A stretch of DNA of 46,886 nucleotides from JAAYCB01 sp012744395. Lineage in GTDB: Bacteria; Planctomycetota; Planctomycetia; Pirellulales; Thermoguttaceae. Positions 1-7,385 of this stretch are shown here, in pieces; within the stretch, counting starts at the first letter, position 1, and the number at the start of each line of letters is the position of its first letter. The stretch covers positions 1 through 46,886 of the forward strand of contig JAQVNJ010000036.1 in NCBI GenBank assembly GCA_028703175.1, read 5' to 3'. Both the position numbers and the translations under genes were made by a program. The notes beneath the pieces were generated by a model. The model saw only the letters and a list, made by a program, of their open reading frames with translations. It had not been told where the DNA came from and searched no databases.

Positions 1-1773
1 CGTGTCGAGCCTCTCGCCCGCTGGCTGCTCCATCCGTGGTGGATTGTCTTGACCGTCTTCTTGATTGCCGCGGTTGCGTTTCTCGCGCTGCTCAATGCCG
101 GCAGCCTCGCCGAACGCCTGCCGGAAGCAGAGCTTTTTTTCAGCTCCGCCAACCTCCCCTGGCTGGCCCTCGCGCTGGCCATGGTCAAGATCCTGCATGA
201 GTTGGGCCACGCCATCGTCTGCCGGCATTTCGGCTGCGAATGTCATGAGATCGGACTCATGCTGCTCGTGTTCACCCCCTGCCTCTACACCGACGTCACC
301 GATTCCTGGACCCTTCCGGACAAGCGTCGCCGGATCGCGGTCTCAGCGGCTGGGATCCATGTCGAGCTGACCCTCGCCTCGCTGGCGGCGATTGCCTGGT
401 GGGCGACGCCGCCGGGTCCCCTGAATGCCTTTTGCCTCGACATTCTGTTCGTCTGTTCCGTCGGTACCGTCCTGCTGAACGGAAATCCGCTGCTCCGCTA
501 TGACGGCTACTACATCCTTTCCGACTGGCTCGAGATTCCCAACCTGTGGCAGCGAAGCCGGGCGGTTGTCTCCGGCCTCTGCTCGTCGTTGTCGGGCGGC
601 CGTCCCCGCCAATCGGCCTGGCCGGAGCGTCGCCGTTTCCTGCTGGCGACGTATGGGCTGCTGTCGATCGCCTATCGTCTTTTCGTGGTAATCCTGATTC
701 TCTCCTTTCTCTATCGCCTGCTCCGTCCCTGGCGATTGGAGCTTCTGGCCCACGCGATCCTTGCAGCCACGGTCGTGGCGATGCTGGGTGTTCCGGCCGC
801 GCAGGCCGTGCGGAACCGTCTTGCGCCTGGCGGCGAGCGTGGCAAGAGCGGCTGGAGGTTGAAGGCCGCCTTCTTAACAGCGGCGCTGGTCGTCCTGGCG
901 TCCGTTGTGCCTCTGCCCTGCCGCGTCCGAGCGCCGGCGCTTCTCGAAGAGACGGACGCCGACCGCGTCTTTGTCACGGTGCCGGGGCGGCTTGTCGAGG
1001 CGCGTGCCGTCGGATCGGCGGTTACCGAGGGCGATCTGCTGGCGAAACTGGACAACGCCGGCCTGCGCCGCGAAATCAGCCGGCTCGAATCGGAATCCGG
1101 CGTCGAGGAGTCCTACCTGGCCGGGCTCGAAGCCCGCCGCTCCCACGACCCGCGGGCGGCCGCCGAATTGCCGGCCGCCCGGCAGACCCTGGCCGATCTC
1201 CAGAGGCGTTTGGCTGCCAGGCGCGGCGAAGCGGAACGGCTCCGGTTGACGGCCCCGCGATCGGGCACGGTCCTGCCGGCCCCGGCGCGGCACGGCGACT
1301 CGGATCGGCAAACATTGCCTGCCTGGCAGGGGCGTCCCACCGACGCGGAGAACATCGGCTGTTATCTGGAAACCGGGACGCTCGTCTGCCTGGTCGGCGA
1401 TCCTCGCCGCTTGCGGGCGGTTGTCTACGTCGACGAGCAGAACGTGCAACTCGTCCGGCCTGGTCAGCCTGTGCGGATTCTCCTGGAACAATCGCGGCGC
1501 GCGGTGCTTGAAGGGAGAGTCGCCGTGGTGGGGGAGGCCGAGGTCGACTCCGTCCCGCCGCGGTTGGCCGCGGTCAAGGCGATCCCGACCGTCGAGGACA
1601 GTGGAGACGCCAGGCCGCTGGGCGCCTTTTACCGCATCGAGGTCGCCCTGGAGCCGACCGCGTCGCCACTCTCGATCGGCGTTCGCGGCCGGGCCAAGAT
1701 CGAGGTCGCTGCCCAGTCCCTTGCCCAGCGCGCGGTCCGCTTTTTCAGCCGCACGCTGCGGCGGATGCGATAA
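1..1773 (+). CDS. M50 metallopeptidase fused to HlyD-type adaptor (5' truncated)
   Basis: The reading frame is open from the first base, so the gene starts left of the window; an in-frame TTG at 49 is probably internal. A zinc-protease motif HELGH lies at 196-210 in a membrane segment, followed by the conserved stretch CxCHEIGLMLLVFTPCLYTD and later NPLLRYDGYYILSDWLEIPN, which supplies the third-ligand Asp typical of M50 site-2-protease-like proteins. Further hydrophobic helices follow to about 930. From about 930 the protein becomes an HlyD/RND-type adaptor: a split lipoyl half (VTVPGRLVEARAVGSAVTEGD), a predicted coiled coil around 1075-1240, the second half (LRLTAPRSGTVLPAP) and a beta-barrel region. 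In planctomycetes such fusions usually sit beside other adaptor or exporter genes, which would lie to the left here. Role in peptide export or membrane proteolysis is inferred. Confidence 0.85.
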   Translation, partial: RVEPLARWLLHPWWIVLTVFLIAAVAFLALLNAGSLAERLPEAELFFSSANLPWLALALAMVKILHELGHAIVCRHFGCECHEIGLMLLVFTPCLYTDVTDSWTLPDKRRRIAVSAAGIHVELTLASLAAIAWWATPPGPLNAFCLDILFVCSVGTVLLNGNPLLRYDGYYILSDWLEIPNLWQRSRAVVSGLCSSLSGGRPRQSAWPERRRFLLATYGLLSIAYRLFVVILILSFLYRLLRPWRLELLAHAILAATVVAMLGVPAAQAVRNRLAPGGERGKSGWRLKAAFLTAALVVLASVVPLPCRVRAPALLEETDADRVFVTVPGRLVEARAVGSAVTEGDLLAKLDNAGLRREISRLESESGVEESYLAGLEARRSHDPRAAAELPAARQTLADLQRRLAARRGEAERLRLTAPRSGTVLPAPARHGDSDRQTLPAWQGRPTDAENIGCYLETGTLVCLVGDPRRLRAVVYVDEQNVQLVRPGQPVRILLEQSRRAVLEGRVAVVGEAEVDSVPPRLAAVKAIPTVEDSGDARPLGAFYRIEVALEPTASPLSIGVRGRAKIEVAAQSLAQRAVRFFSRTLRRMR

Positions 1774-1894
1774 GACCGCCCAGAGTATGATGGCCCCTGT
1801 TGATCAGGCTCGGGGAGTTGGCGCGGGCGAAGTGAATCGGCCGGCCCCGGGGAATGCCAACGCGACCCCCGGGAAGGGCGGCGAGCTCGCGGCC

Positions 1895-3529
1895 TCATCG
1901 CGTGGGCAGAATGCGAATCGGTTGCGAGAAGATCATGTCGACGATTGGAATCGGCGCTTCGCCCGACGGGTCAAGACTGCTCATCGCGAACGGCCCGGCC
2001 CGGTCGTGGATCCGCGAGATCTCGTGGACGTCCATCGCCGTCAAGGCTTCCGACGTGAGTGGCTTTCCGCCAAGGTGCGTGCCCGGATACGCGAACGCTT
2101 CGACGCGCACATACCGGCAGGCGATCGCGCCGTTGCCGTCGCGGGGAAACTCGAAGTAGGCACGGTCGCTGTTGGCAACGTGGGTCACGCCGGCGTCGGT
2201 GACAAAGCGAATTTGCGTATGGGGCCGCCGGCTGCGGTCCGCCCCGCTGACCCGTGCCTCGACGCCGGCCGGTTCTGCCGCGCCGGCTGCCCGCAGGGCG
2301 ATGCGGGTGAAGCGGAAATCACTCTTGTCGTAAGGGGCCAGCGGCTTGCCCGATTCGTCCGCCCTCAGCGCGCCGAGCAATCCGAAGAAGCGGCCCTCGC
2401 GGTAGGCGCGGAGTGCTTCATGCTCCCGCTGCGCGCGTGTCGCCGCCGCCGGTCCGGAGACCAGCAACACATTGCGGCCGCGGCCAAAGTAGACGTGGTC
2501 TTTCACGAAGAAACCGAAACAGGGGCGTCCCGTTCGCAGGACCTCGTCCCAGAACCTGTAGAACCGCATTCCCGTTCCACCGAAGCCGTCGTGCTGGTTC
2601 CACACCTCGATGCCCAGCACGCGCGGGTCGAAATCGAGCATCTCCTGAAGGCGCTCCAGCGGGCCCCCGGGGTGGTTGAGCGTGATCCCGCCGCCATCCG
2701 GAAACAGGAGCCCCTCGATCGGCGTTCCCGCCGCATCCTTCAGCGTGCCGTCCAGCGCCGCTCGGAATGCGTCGCGCCAGGGGCGGTTCGTCCCTTGCAT
2801 CAGGCGCAGACGCGCGATTTGCGTCGAGGCGGGGTCAAATTCCAGCCGAACGCGCAGCGTGTCGGAATGCGTCTTCAGATAGATCGACTCCGGCGATTTC
2901 TCCGTCCGCCGCTGCTGGCGCACGGTGCCGTCGCCGACCAGTTCGAAGGTCTTGTGGCGAATCTCCTTGGCGCCCTCGATGGTCAGCGAGACCGCCGGCT
3001 CCCGCTGGCTGCCGGGGCTGGTGGCCACGCGCACGTCGAGGCGGTAGACCCCCCGCCACGGCGCGTTCTCGGCGTCGAACACGTTCAGGCCCGAAAACAC
3101 CTCCTCGATCGGCGCGACGCCCGGCTTGATCCGCGGGGTGCGCCCATAGCCCGACGTATAGAGGCTGCCCGGCGCGCAGAAGTGGACTCCGCTGTCGGTG
3201 GTCGAGTGGTGCTCGGCATTGGGCGCGCCCAGTGCGTCCGGATGCTTCCTGGCAAACGCGTCGGGCAGGGGATAGGCCGGCCGGGAAGGATAGTAGTTGG
3301 ACATCGGCAGGTGGCCGAAGCCCATGTCCCAGAAGACTTGCGGGTCGTGGCCGTGCTGATGCGAGAACGAGTGCAGAAACTCGACCTTGTCCCAATCGAC
3401 CGTGGCGTAAGGGTTGACCACGCTCGCCGTCTTGCTCTCGGGAGCAGCGCCCGATGCGCGCCCGGCACAGAAGAGGATGGCCACCGCCGTCAGGCCCAGC
3501 ACGCTCGTGCGTTGAACAGAGGCATTCAT
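1895..3529 (-). CDS. Secreted PHP-like metal-dependent protein
   Basis: 544 residues with a signal peptide (hydrophobic run TSVLGLTAVAILFCAG, cleavage near ASGAA). The mature part begins with a His-rich segment, FLHSFSHQHGHD, which resembles the first metal-binding motif of PHP phosphoesterases. NHPGG and DPRVLGIEVWN near residues 295-325 resemble later PHP motifs. A predicted beta-sandwich of roughly 120 residues sits between these halves, and a C-terminal domain has many beta strands. The gene follows the upstream minus-strand gene with four bases between stop and start. Its ribosome site GGGAG is formed by the last codons of that gene, so translation is probably coupled. Substrate unknown; the PHP assignment is by motif only. 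Confidence 0.75.
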   Translation of the reverse strand: MNASVQRTSVLGLTAVAILFCAGRASGAAPESKTASVVNPYATVDWDKVEFLHSFSHQHGHDPQVFWDMGFGHLPMSNYYPSRPAYPLPDAFARKHPDALGAPNAEHHSTTDSGVHFCAPGSLYTSGYGRTPRIKPGVAPIEEVFSGLNVFDAENAPWRGVYRLDVRVATSPGSQREPAVSLTIEGAKEIRHKTFELVGDGTVRQQRRTEKSPESIYLKTHSDTLRVRLEFDPASTQIARLRLMQGTNRPWRDAFRAALDGTLKDAAGTPIEGLLFPDGGGITLNHPGGPLERLQEMLDFDPRVLGIEVWNQHDGFGGTGMRFYRFWDEVLRTGRPCFGFFVKDHVYFGRGRNVLLVSGPAAATRAQREHEALRAYREGRFFGLLGALRADESGKPLAPYDKSDFRFTRIALRAAGAAEPAGVEARVSGADRSRRPHTQIRFVTDAGVTHVANSDRAYFEFPRDGNGAIACRYVRVEAFAYPGTHLGGKPLTSEALTAMDVHEISRIHDRAGPFAMSSLDPSGEAPIPIVDMIFSQPIRILPTR

Positions 3530-3533
3530 TTTT

Positions 3534-4307
3534 TCACTCCCATTCGAGTCCTCCGTTTCTCAGGATGGCGGGCGCGGCGGAGGCGGTCCAGCGTCCGTTG
3601 TCCTTCTTGATGTTTCGGGCGACCATCAGCCGAGTCTCGCCGTTCTCCCCCCTGGGCAGTCCGAACGCGCCAACGGAAATATCGACCGTGTGATAGGCAA
3701 CAATGTCCAGTTGCGCGTCGCACTGATACGTGCGCTGCTTGCTGTACGTTCCAAGCCAGAAGAACCCATCGGCGAAGGTCATCGCCTGAATCCCGTAGGT
3801 CGTCTTTCCGGGAATCTTGATCTTGTCGACGGGGGTGAAGTCCGACGTGAATTTGTGAATCCAGTTGAACTCCTGCTCGCTCTGCCAGTCCTTTCCCTCT
3901 CCAACATAGAAGAATCCGTTGGCAAACGCGATGCCGTCGATTCCGCCGCTCTCGCCATTGTGGAAATCGATCGGGAACTCTCCGGCCGGAGTCAAATCCT
4001 CGCATTTGTATACGTTGATATACAATCCCCGCTTTTCCTTGACTCTATTCTCCGTCGCGACATAGATTCTTCCGTCATGGACGCAGCAGTCGCCGTGGTG
4101 TGGATCGACGGGCCTCTCCGCCACCACCTTGCCGGCATAGTCGGTCTTGATCAAGTTGGTGAACATCGACCAGTAGATGAACTTGCCGTCAGAATCGAAT
4201 CCCTGCAAATGCCCGTTAGCCTCTCCCTGGCAGAGAATCAGATCCGCCGCGAATACTGGGGGACAAGCGCCGACGATCGTCGCGGCGGCAATGAGGAAGC
4301 GATTCAT
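3534..4307 (-). CDS. Secreted propeller-like protein of unknown function
   Basis: 257 residues. The N-terminus (MNRFLIAAATIVGACPPVFAA) is a clear signal peptide, so the product is exported. The mature protein has recurring strand patterns such as GKFIYWSMFTNLIKTDYAG, GRIYVATEN and NGFFYVGEG, as expected of a small beta-propeller that reads like a fragment of an NHL or SMP-30 fold. No catalytic motif stands out. The start is supported by AAGG eight bases upstream. It is the first gene of a two-gene minus-strand unit with the PHP-like gene, so the two products may act on the same extracellular material; this is inferred from linkage only. Confidence 0.7.
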   Translation of the reverse strand: MNRFLIAAATIVGACPPVFAADLILCQGEANGHLQGFDSDGKFIYWSMFTNLIKTDYAGKVVAERPVDPHHGDCCVHDGRIYVATENRVKEKRGLYINVYKCEDLTPAGEFPIDFHNGESGGIDGIAFANGFFYVGEGKDWQSEQEFNWIHKFTSDFTPVDKIKIPGKTTYGIQAMTFADGFFWLGTYSKQRTYQCDAQLDIVAYHTVDISVGAFGLPRGENGETRLMVARNIKKDNGRWTASAAPAILRNGGLEWE

Positions 4308-4739
4308 GGTTGATTCCTTGTCAGGTGGGCGTTCACGGGAGTTTTGCCTTGTCCAGCCCTGTCCGCACGGCTTAACTACAGGGGCGCAACTATGATCTTG
4401 AACAATAGAATCGGTTTGTCTAGCCCCGGTTGTTTCTTTCTGGGATGGCCCAACCGCCGGTTTGGCCGTGGGCGCAAGTCTTTGGGGCGCGCTAAATGGG
4501 ACAGTCGCGTATCTTGGGCAAGATGTATGTACTGGGATGTTATGGAGGTTATTTTCGAGGGCGGCCGCGACGACGCTGGGCTGATTGCATCCCCGGTTGC
4601 TCTGCTGTTTGCTCGGTCTAACGCGTGCTCCGGTACGCGCCGGCTGGCGAGCTGGTGCTGGCGGGTGTTTCGGGCTAGGATGGGGCGCTGAAGGGCCCGG
4701 CGCGGGCGGGTGTGTCGGGTTGGCATCCAGAGAGGAGAG
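4308..4739. other. Divergent intergenic region, 430 bases
   Basis: Lies between the start of the minus-strand secreted protein and the plus-strand amidohydrolase and must carry both promoters. It is less GC-rich than its surroundings around 4385-4560. I found no convincing -35/-10 pair, hairpin or coding frame with a ribosome site; short open frames here have no plausible start. Confidence 0.5.
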
Positions 4740-5714
4740 ATGGCCGTGATGATTGACCGTCGGTCTTTTCTACAGGGAACGATCCAGGGCGCGTTGGCAC
4801 TGAGCCCCTTGGCGGCAGCGGGGGGATCGGCCGCCGATCCGCTGGCGATCGTCGATACGCACCAGCATCTCTGGGACCTGGAGAGGCTGCACCCACCCTG
4901 GCTCGCGCCGGGGGGCGAACTGACCCGCAACTACTTCACCCAAGAATACCTTGAAGCGACCCGCGGCCTGAACGTCATCAAGGCGGTCTACATGGAGGTG
5001 GCCGTCTCGGACGCTCAGCTTGTGGACGAGGCGGAGTTGATTGTCGAGCTCTGCCGCAAGCCGGGTCAGCCCACGTGCGCCGCGGTGATCGGGGGCCGGC
5101 CCGCCTCGCCCGGCTTCGCCTCGTACATCAACCGGTTCAAGGGCAGCCCCTACGTCAAGGGCGTTCGCCACATCATGCGCCAGCCCGAAATGCTCGAGGC
5201 CGAGGGTCTTGTCGCCGGCCTGCGGTTGTTGGGCGAACTGGGCATGTGTTTCGACCTCTGCGTGGCAACGGAAATGCTCGCCCAATCGGCCCGGCTCGTC
5301 GACGCCTGCCCCGAGACCCGCTTTGTGATCGACCATTGCGGCAACGCCGATCCGGTGGCATTCCTGCCCGAATCGTCCGCCCCGCGCGCCGCCCAGCACG
5401 ACGCCGGCGGATGGCGGCGCGCCATGGAAGCGCTCGCCAAGAGAAAAAACACGATCTGCAAGATCTCGGGCATCGTCTCGCGGATGGAGAAGGGCAAGTG
5501 GACGGCGGAGCAGCTTGCCCCGGTCGTGAATCTGTGTCTCGATACATTCGGGCCGGAGCGGGTCGTCTTCGCCAGTGATTGGCCGGTCTGCACCCGCGGC
5601 GCCACGCTCGGCGAGTGGGTGACGGCACTCAAGCAGATCGTCAGCTCAAGGCCGATCGGCGAGCAGCGCAAGCTGTTCGCGGAGAACGCGATCGCGTTCT
5701 ACAAGCTGGCGTAG
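4740..5714 (+). CDS. TAT-exported amidohydrolase-2 family lactonase-like enzyme
   Basis: 324 residues from ATG 4740. A twin-arginine signal (DRRSFLQGTIQGALALSPLA) precedes a TIM-barrel hydrolase. DTHQHLWD gives the first metal ligands, IDHCGN a later His, and FASDWPVC the conserved Asp near the C-terminus. The family includes L-rhamnono- and L-fuconolactonases and 2-pyrone-4,6-dicarboxylate hydrolase, so a sugar-lactone substrate is likely but not shown. GGAG lies two bases before ATG 4740 and eleven before ATG 4749, so either could be used. A further upstream ATG (4710) has no ribosome site and would place ten residues before the TAT motif. It is a single gene, followed by a repeat-bearing spacer. 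Confidence 0.85.
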   Translation: MAVMIDRRSFLQGTIQGALALSPLAAAGGSAADPLAIVDTHQHLWDLERLHPPWLAPGGELTRNYFTQEYLEATRGLNVIKAVYMEVAVSDAQLVDEAELIVELCRKPGQPTCAAVIGGRPASPGFASYINRFKGSPYVKGVRHIMRQPEMLEAEGLVAGLRLLGELGMCFDLCVATEMLAQSARLVDACPETRFVIDHCGNADPVAFLPESSAPRAAQHDAGGWRRAMEALAKRKNTICKISGIVSRMEKGKWTAEQLAPVVNLCLDTFGPERVVFASDWPVCTRGATLGEWVTALKQIVSSRPIGEQRKLFAENAIAFYKLA

Positions 5715-5718
5715 CCTG

Positions 5719-5930
5719 GCAAGGTTCAAAGTGGGATGGTGAGAACCGGAGGACGGACTGGTTAGCCGGTCTTGTGCCCGTCTTGAGGGGCTCGGAGAAC
5801 GGATCGCGAAAGCGCGAAAGAGACAAGTAGCCGAAGAGATCGCGTTTGGCGACGTCTCGTGATTCTCTCCGATTTCGCGTTTTCGCCCTTTCGCGATTCT
5901 CCTATGCTCGATTGGGCCTTGAACCTTGTC
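5719..5930. repeat. Imperfect inverted repeat with GCGAAAG arms
   Basis: AAGGTTCAA at 5721-5729 is matched by its inverse near 5919-5927. Inside it, GGAGAA plus CGCGAAAGCGCGAAAG (about 5794-5820) is matched inverted by CTTTCGCGATTCTCC (about 5888-5902). The two arms therefore carry the same elements in the same order on opposite strands, with a loop of about 40-60 bases. It sits between convergent genes. It could be a small dispersed element, or it could fold in RNA and help end transcription from both sides. Boundaries are approximate. Confidence 0.5.
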
Positions 5931-5978
5931 CGGATTGCGCGCCGCGCGCGGATCGCCGCCCGGCGGAACTGCCGGCTC

Positions 5979-7367
5979 TCAGCGGTCCGGCATCAGCCGG
6001 TCCATCGCCTCGGTCAGCACCGCCTCGACTTGCGGGGCGACGCGCGAGACGCGCCCCGTCTCATAGCCTCCTTGCGAGTAGGCGATCTGCGTGCAGATGT
6101 ACCCCATGCCATCGTCGCCGTAGGCCGCCATGCAGACGAACAGTTCCGGGCGCATCTTCTGGGCCGCGAGCTGATACTCGACGCACAGCTCACCCGGCAT
6201 GTGCAGGATGCAGACCGGCCCGAGCCGCAGGCACGCCAGGGGGATCTCGTGCCCCGACTTGATTCGCCGGGTCCAGGCCAGGTCGCGAGCGAGGCGGACG
6301 CGGGCCCTCAAATCGAGCGATTCGTCGGCCAGTCCCTTTGCCAGCGAGTTTTCCACAAGTTCGTCGCGCAAGGGGAGCGAGACCGGCACGACATTCCAAG
6401 CAATATCGCCGGCTGTAATCGCCACTTTCCGCTGCGACTGCCAGGCGGCCTTCATCCCCGCGGCGAGCCGCGCCGCCAGGATGGGGCGGTTTTCGGGCGA
6501 GCCGTCGTTGTACTTGCCCGCGGCCACGTTGCCCCCGGCGCCGTCGAAATGGATGTGCAGCGCGTCGGGCACCTCCCTTTCTCGCATCGCGCGGGCCATG
6601 CCCATGAAGTCGTAGCTCACGCCGCCGCGGCCGTAGTAGCTTTGCGGGTGGCAGGCGTAATAGGTCAGCGACGCAACCGGCCGCTGGCCGGCCCAAAAGC
6701 TGACAAGCCGGACATCGGCATCGATCGTCCCCTCCGGCGCCGCCCTGGCCGCCTCGTTGCGGCAACTGCTCATCCGCGTCATCACGCATTTGCCGTCGGG
6801 CCCGAGAATCCGCCGATTCGAGGCAACCTGTTCGACTCGGCCCCGGCCGTAGCCGACGTGGCTGAGCGGCACGGCGCCGGTAAGGGACCGCTGCGCGGCG
6901 GCCGCGGAGCGGGCGATCGCCTCGCGCGCCACCTCCGGATCGAACATCGCACCGCCGATCCCGTCCGCGGCAAGAATTGCTTCGGTTGTGAAATCCACGC
7001 CCGGTGTGTCGTGCGGGTGAACCGTGTGGACGGCGACCCGTTCGGGCGGCGTGCCGACGGCCTCGGCGAGCGACTGGCGAAACGCATCGTGCCCCTCGTT
7101 GCTGATCGCCACCCAGTCAACGGCACACAGCACGAGCGGCTCGCTCGAACCGATCAGGACGATTCCCCGCGCCGAGAGCCGGTCGACGATTTCCTTGGCC
7201 GGCGCGACCGAACCATGGCAGAGCGGACTGCCCAAGGGCGGCGTCACGTCGGCCTGGAACGTGGCGATCTTGAGGACCGATCCCGGAGCGGCCGGCGATT
7301 CGCTCCCAGAGCCGGGCGACGGGGAGACAACAACGATCAGCGCTGCCAGTAAGGTTGCATATCGCAT
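5979..7367 (-). CDS. Secreted neutral ceramidase-like protein, divergent
   Basis: 462 residues from ATG 7367. GGAGG lies eight bases before that codon, whereas the upstream in-frame GTG at 7376 overlaps the ribosome site and is rejected. A signal peptide (YATLLAALIVVVSPSP) precedes a core that resembles the neutral/alkaline non-lysosomal ceramidase family: ATFQADVTPPLGSPLCHG, HTVHPHDTPG in place of the usual THTHT, and WAGQRPVASLTYYACHPQS. In the expected nucleophile region it reads DGAGGNVAAGKYNDGSPENR, so the canonical GDVSPN is not preserved. The protein may hydrolyse another amide or be inactive towards ceramide. It lies 18 bases after the WbsX-like gene on the same strand and is very probably in its operon. 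Confidence 0.8.
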   Translation of the reverse strand: MRYATLLAALIVVVSPSPGSGSESPAAPGSVLKIATFQADVTPPLGSPLCHGSVAPAKEIVDRLSARGIVLIGSSEPLVLCAVDWVAISNEGHDAFRQSLAEAVGTPPERVAVHTVHPHDTPGVDFTTEAILAADGIGGAMFDPEVAREAIARSAAAAQRSLTGAVPLSHVGYGRGRVEQVASNRRILGPDGKCVMTRMSSCRNEAARAAPEGTIDADVRLVSFWAGQRPVASLTYYACHPQSYYGRGGVSYDFMGMARAMREREVPDALHIHFDGAGGNVAAGKYNDGSPENRPILAARLAAGMKAAWQSQRKVAITAGDIAWNVVPVSLPLRDELVENSLAKGLADESLDLRARVRLARDLAWTRRIKSGHEIPLACLRLGPVCILHMPGELCVEYQLAAQKMRPELFVCMAAYGDDGMGYICTQIAYSQGGYETGRVSRVAPQVEAVLTEAMDRLMPDR

Positions 7368-7385
7368 CGCAGACACCTCCGAAGG

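Noticed and set aside
1421..3610. Long open frame on plus over the PHP-like gene
   Set aside because: Shadow of 1895-3529 on minus: GC-rich, Arg/Ala composition, no ribosome site or domain.
5859..7352. Long open frame on plus opposite the ceramidase-like gene
   Set aside because: Mirror frame of 5979-7367, without domain similarity.
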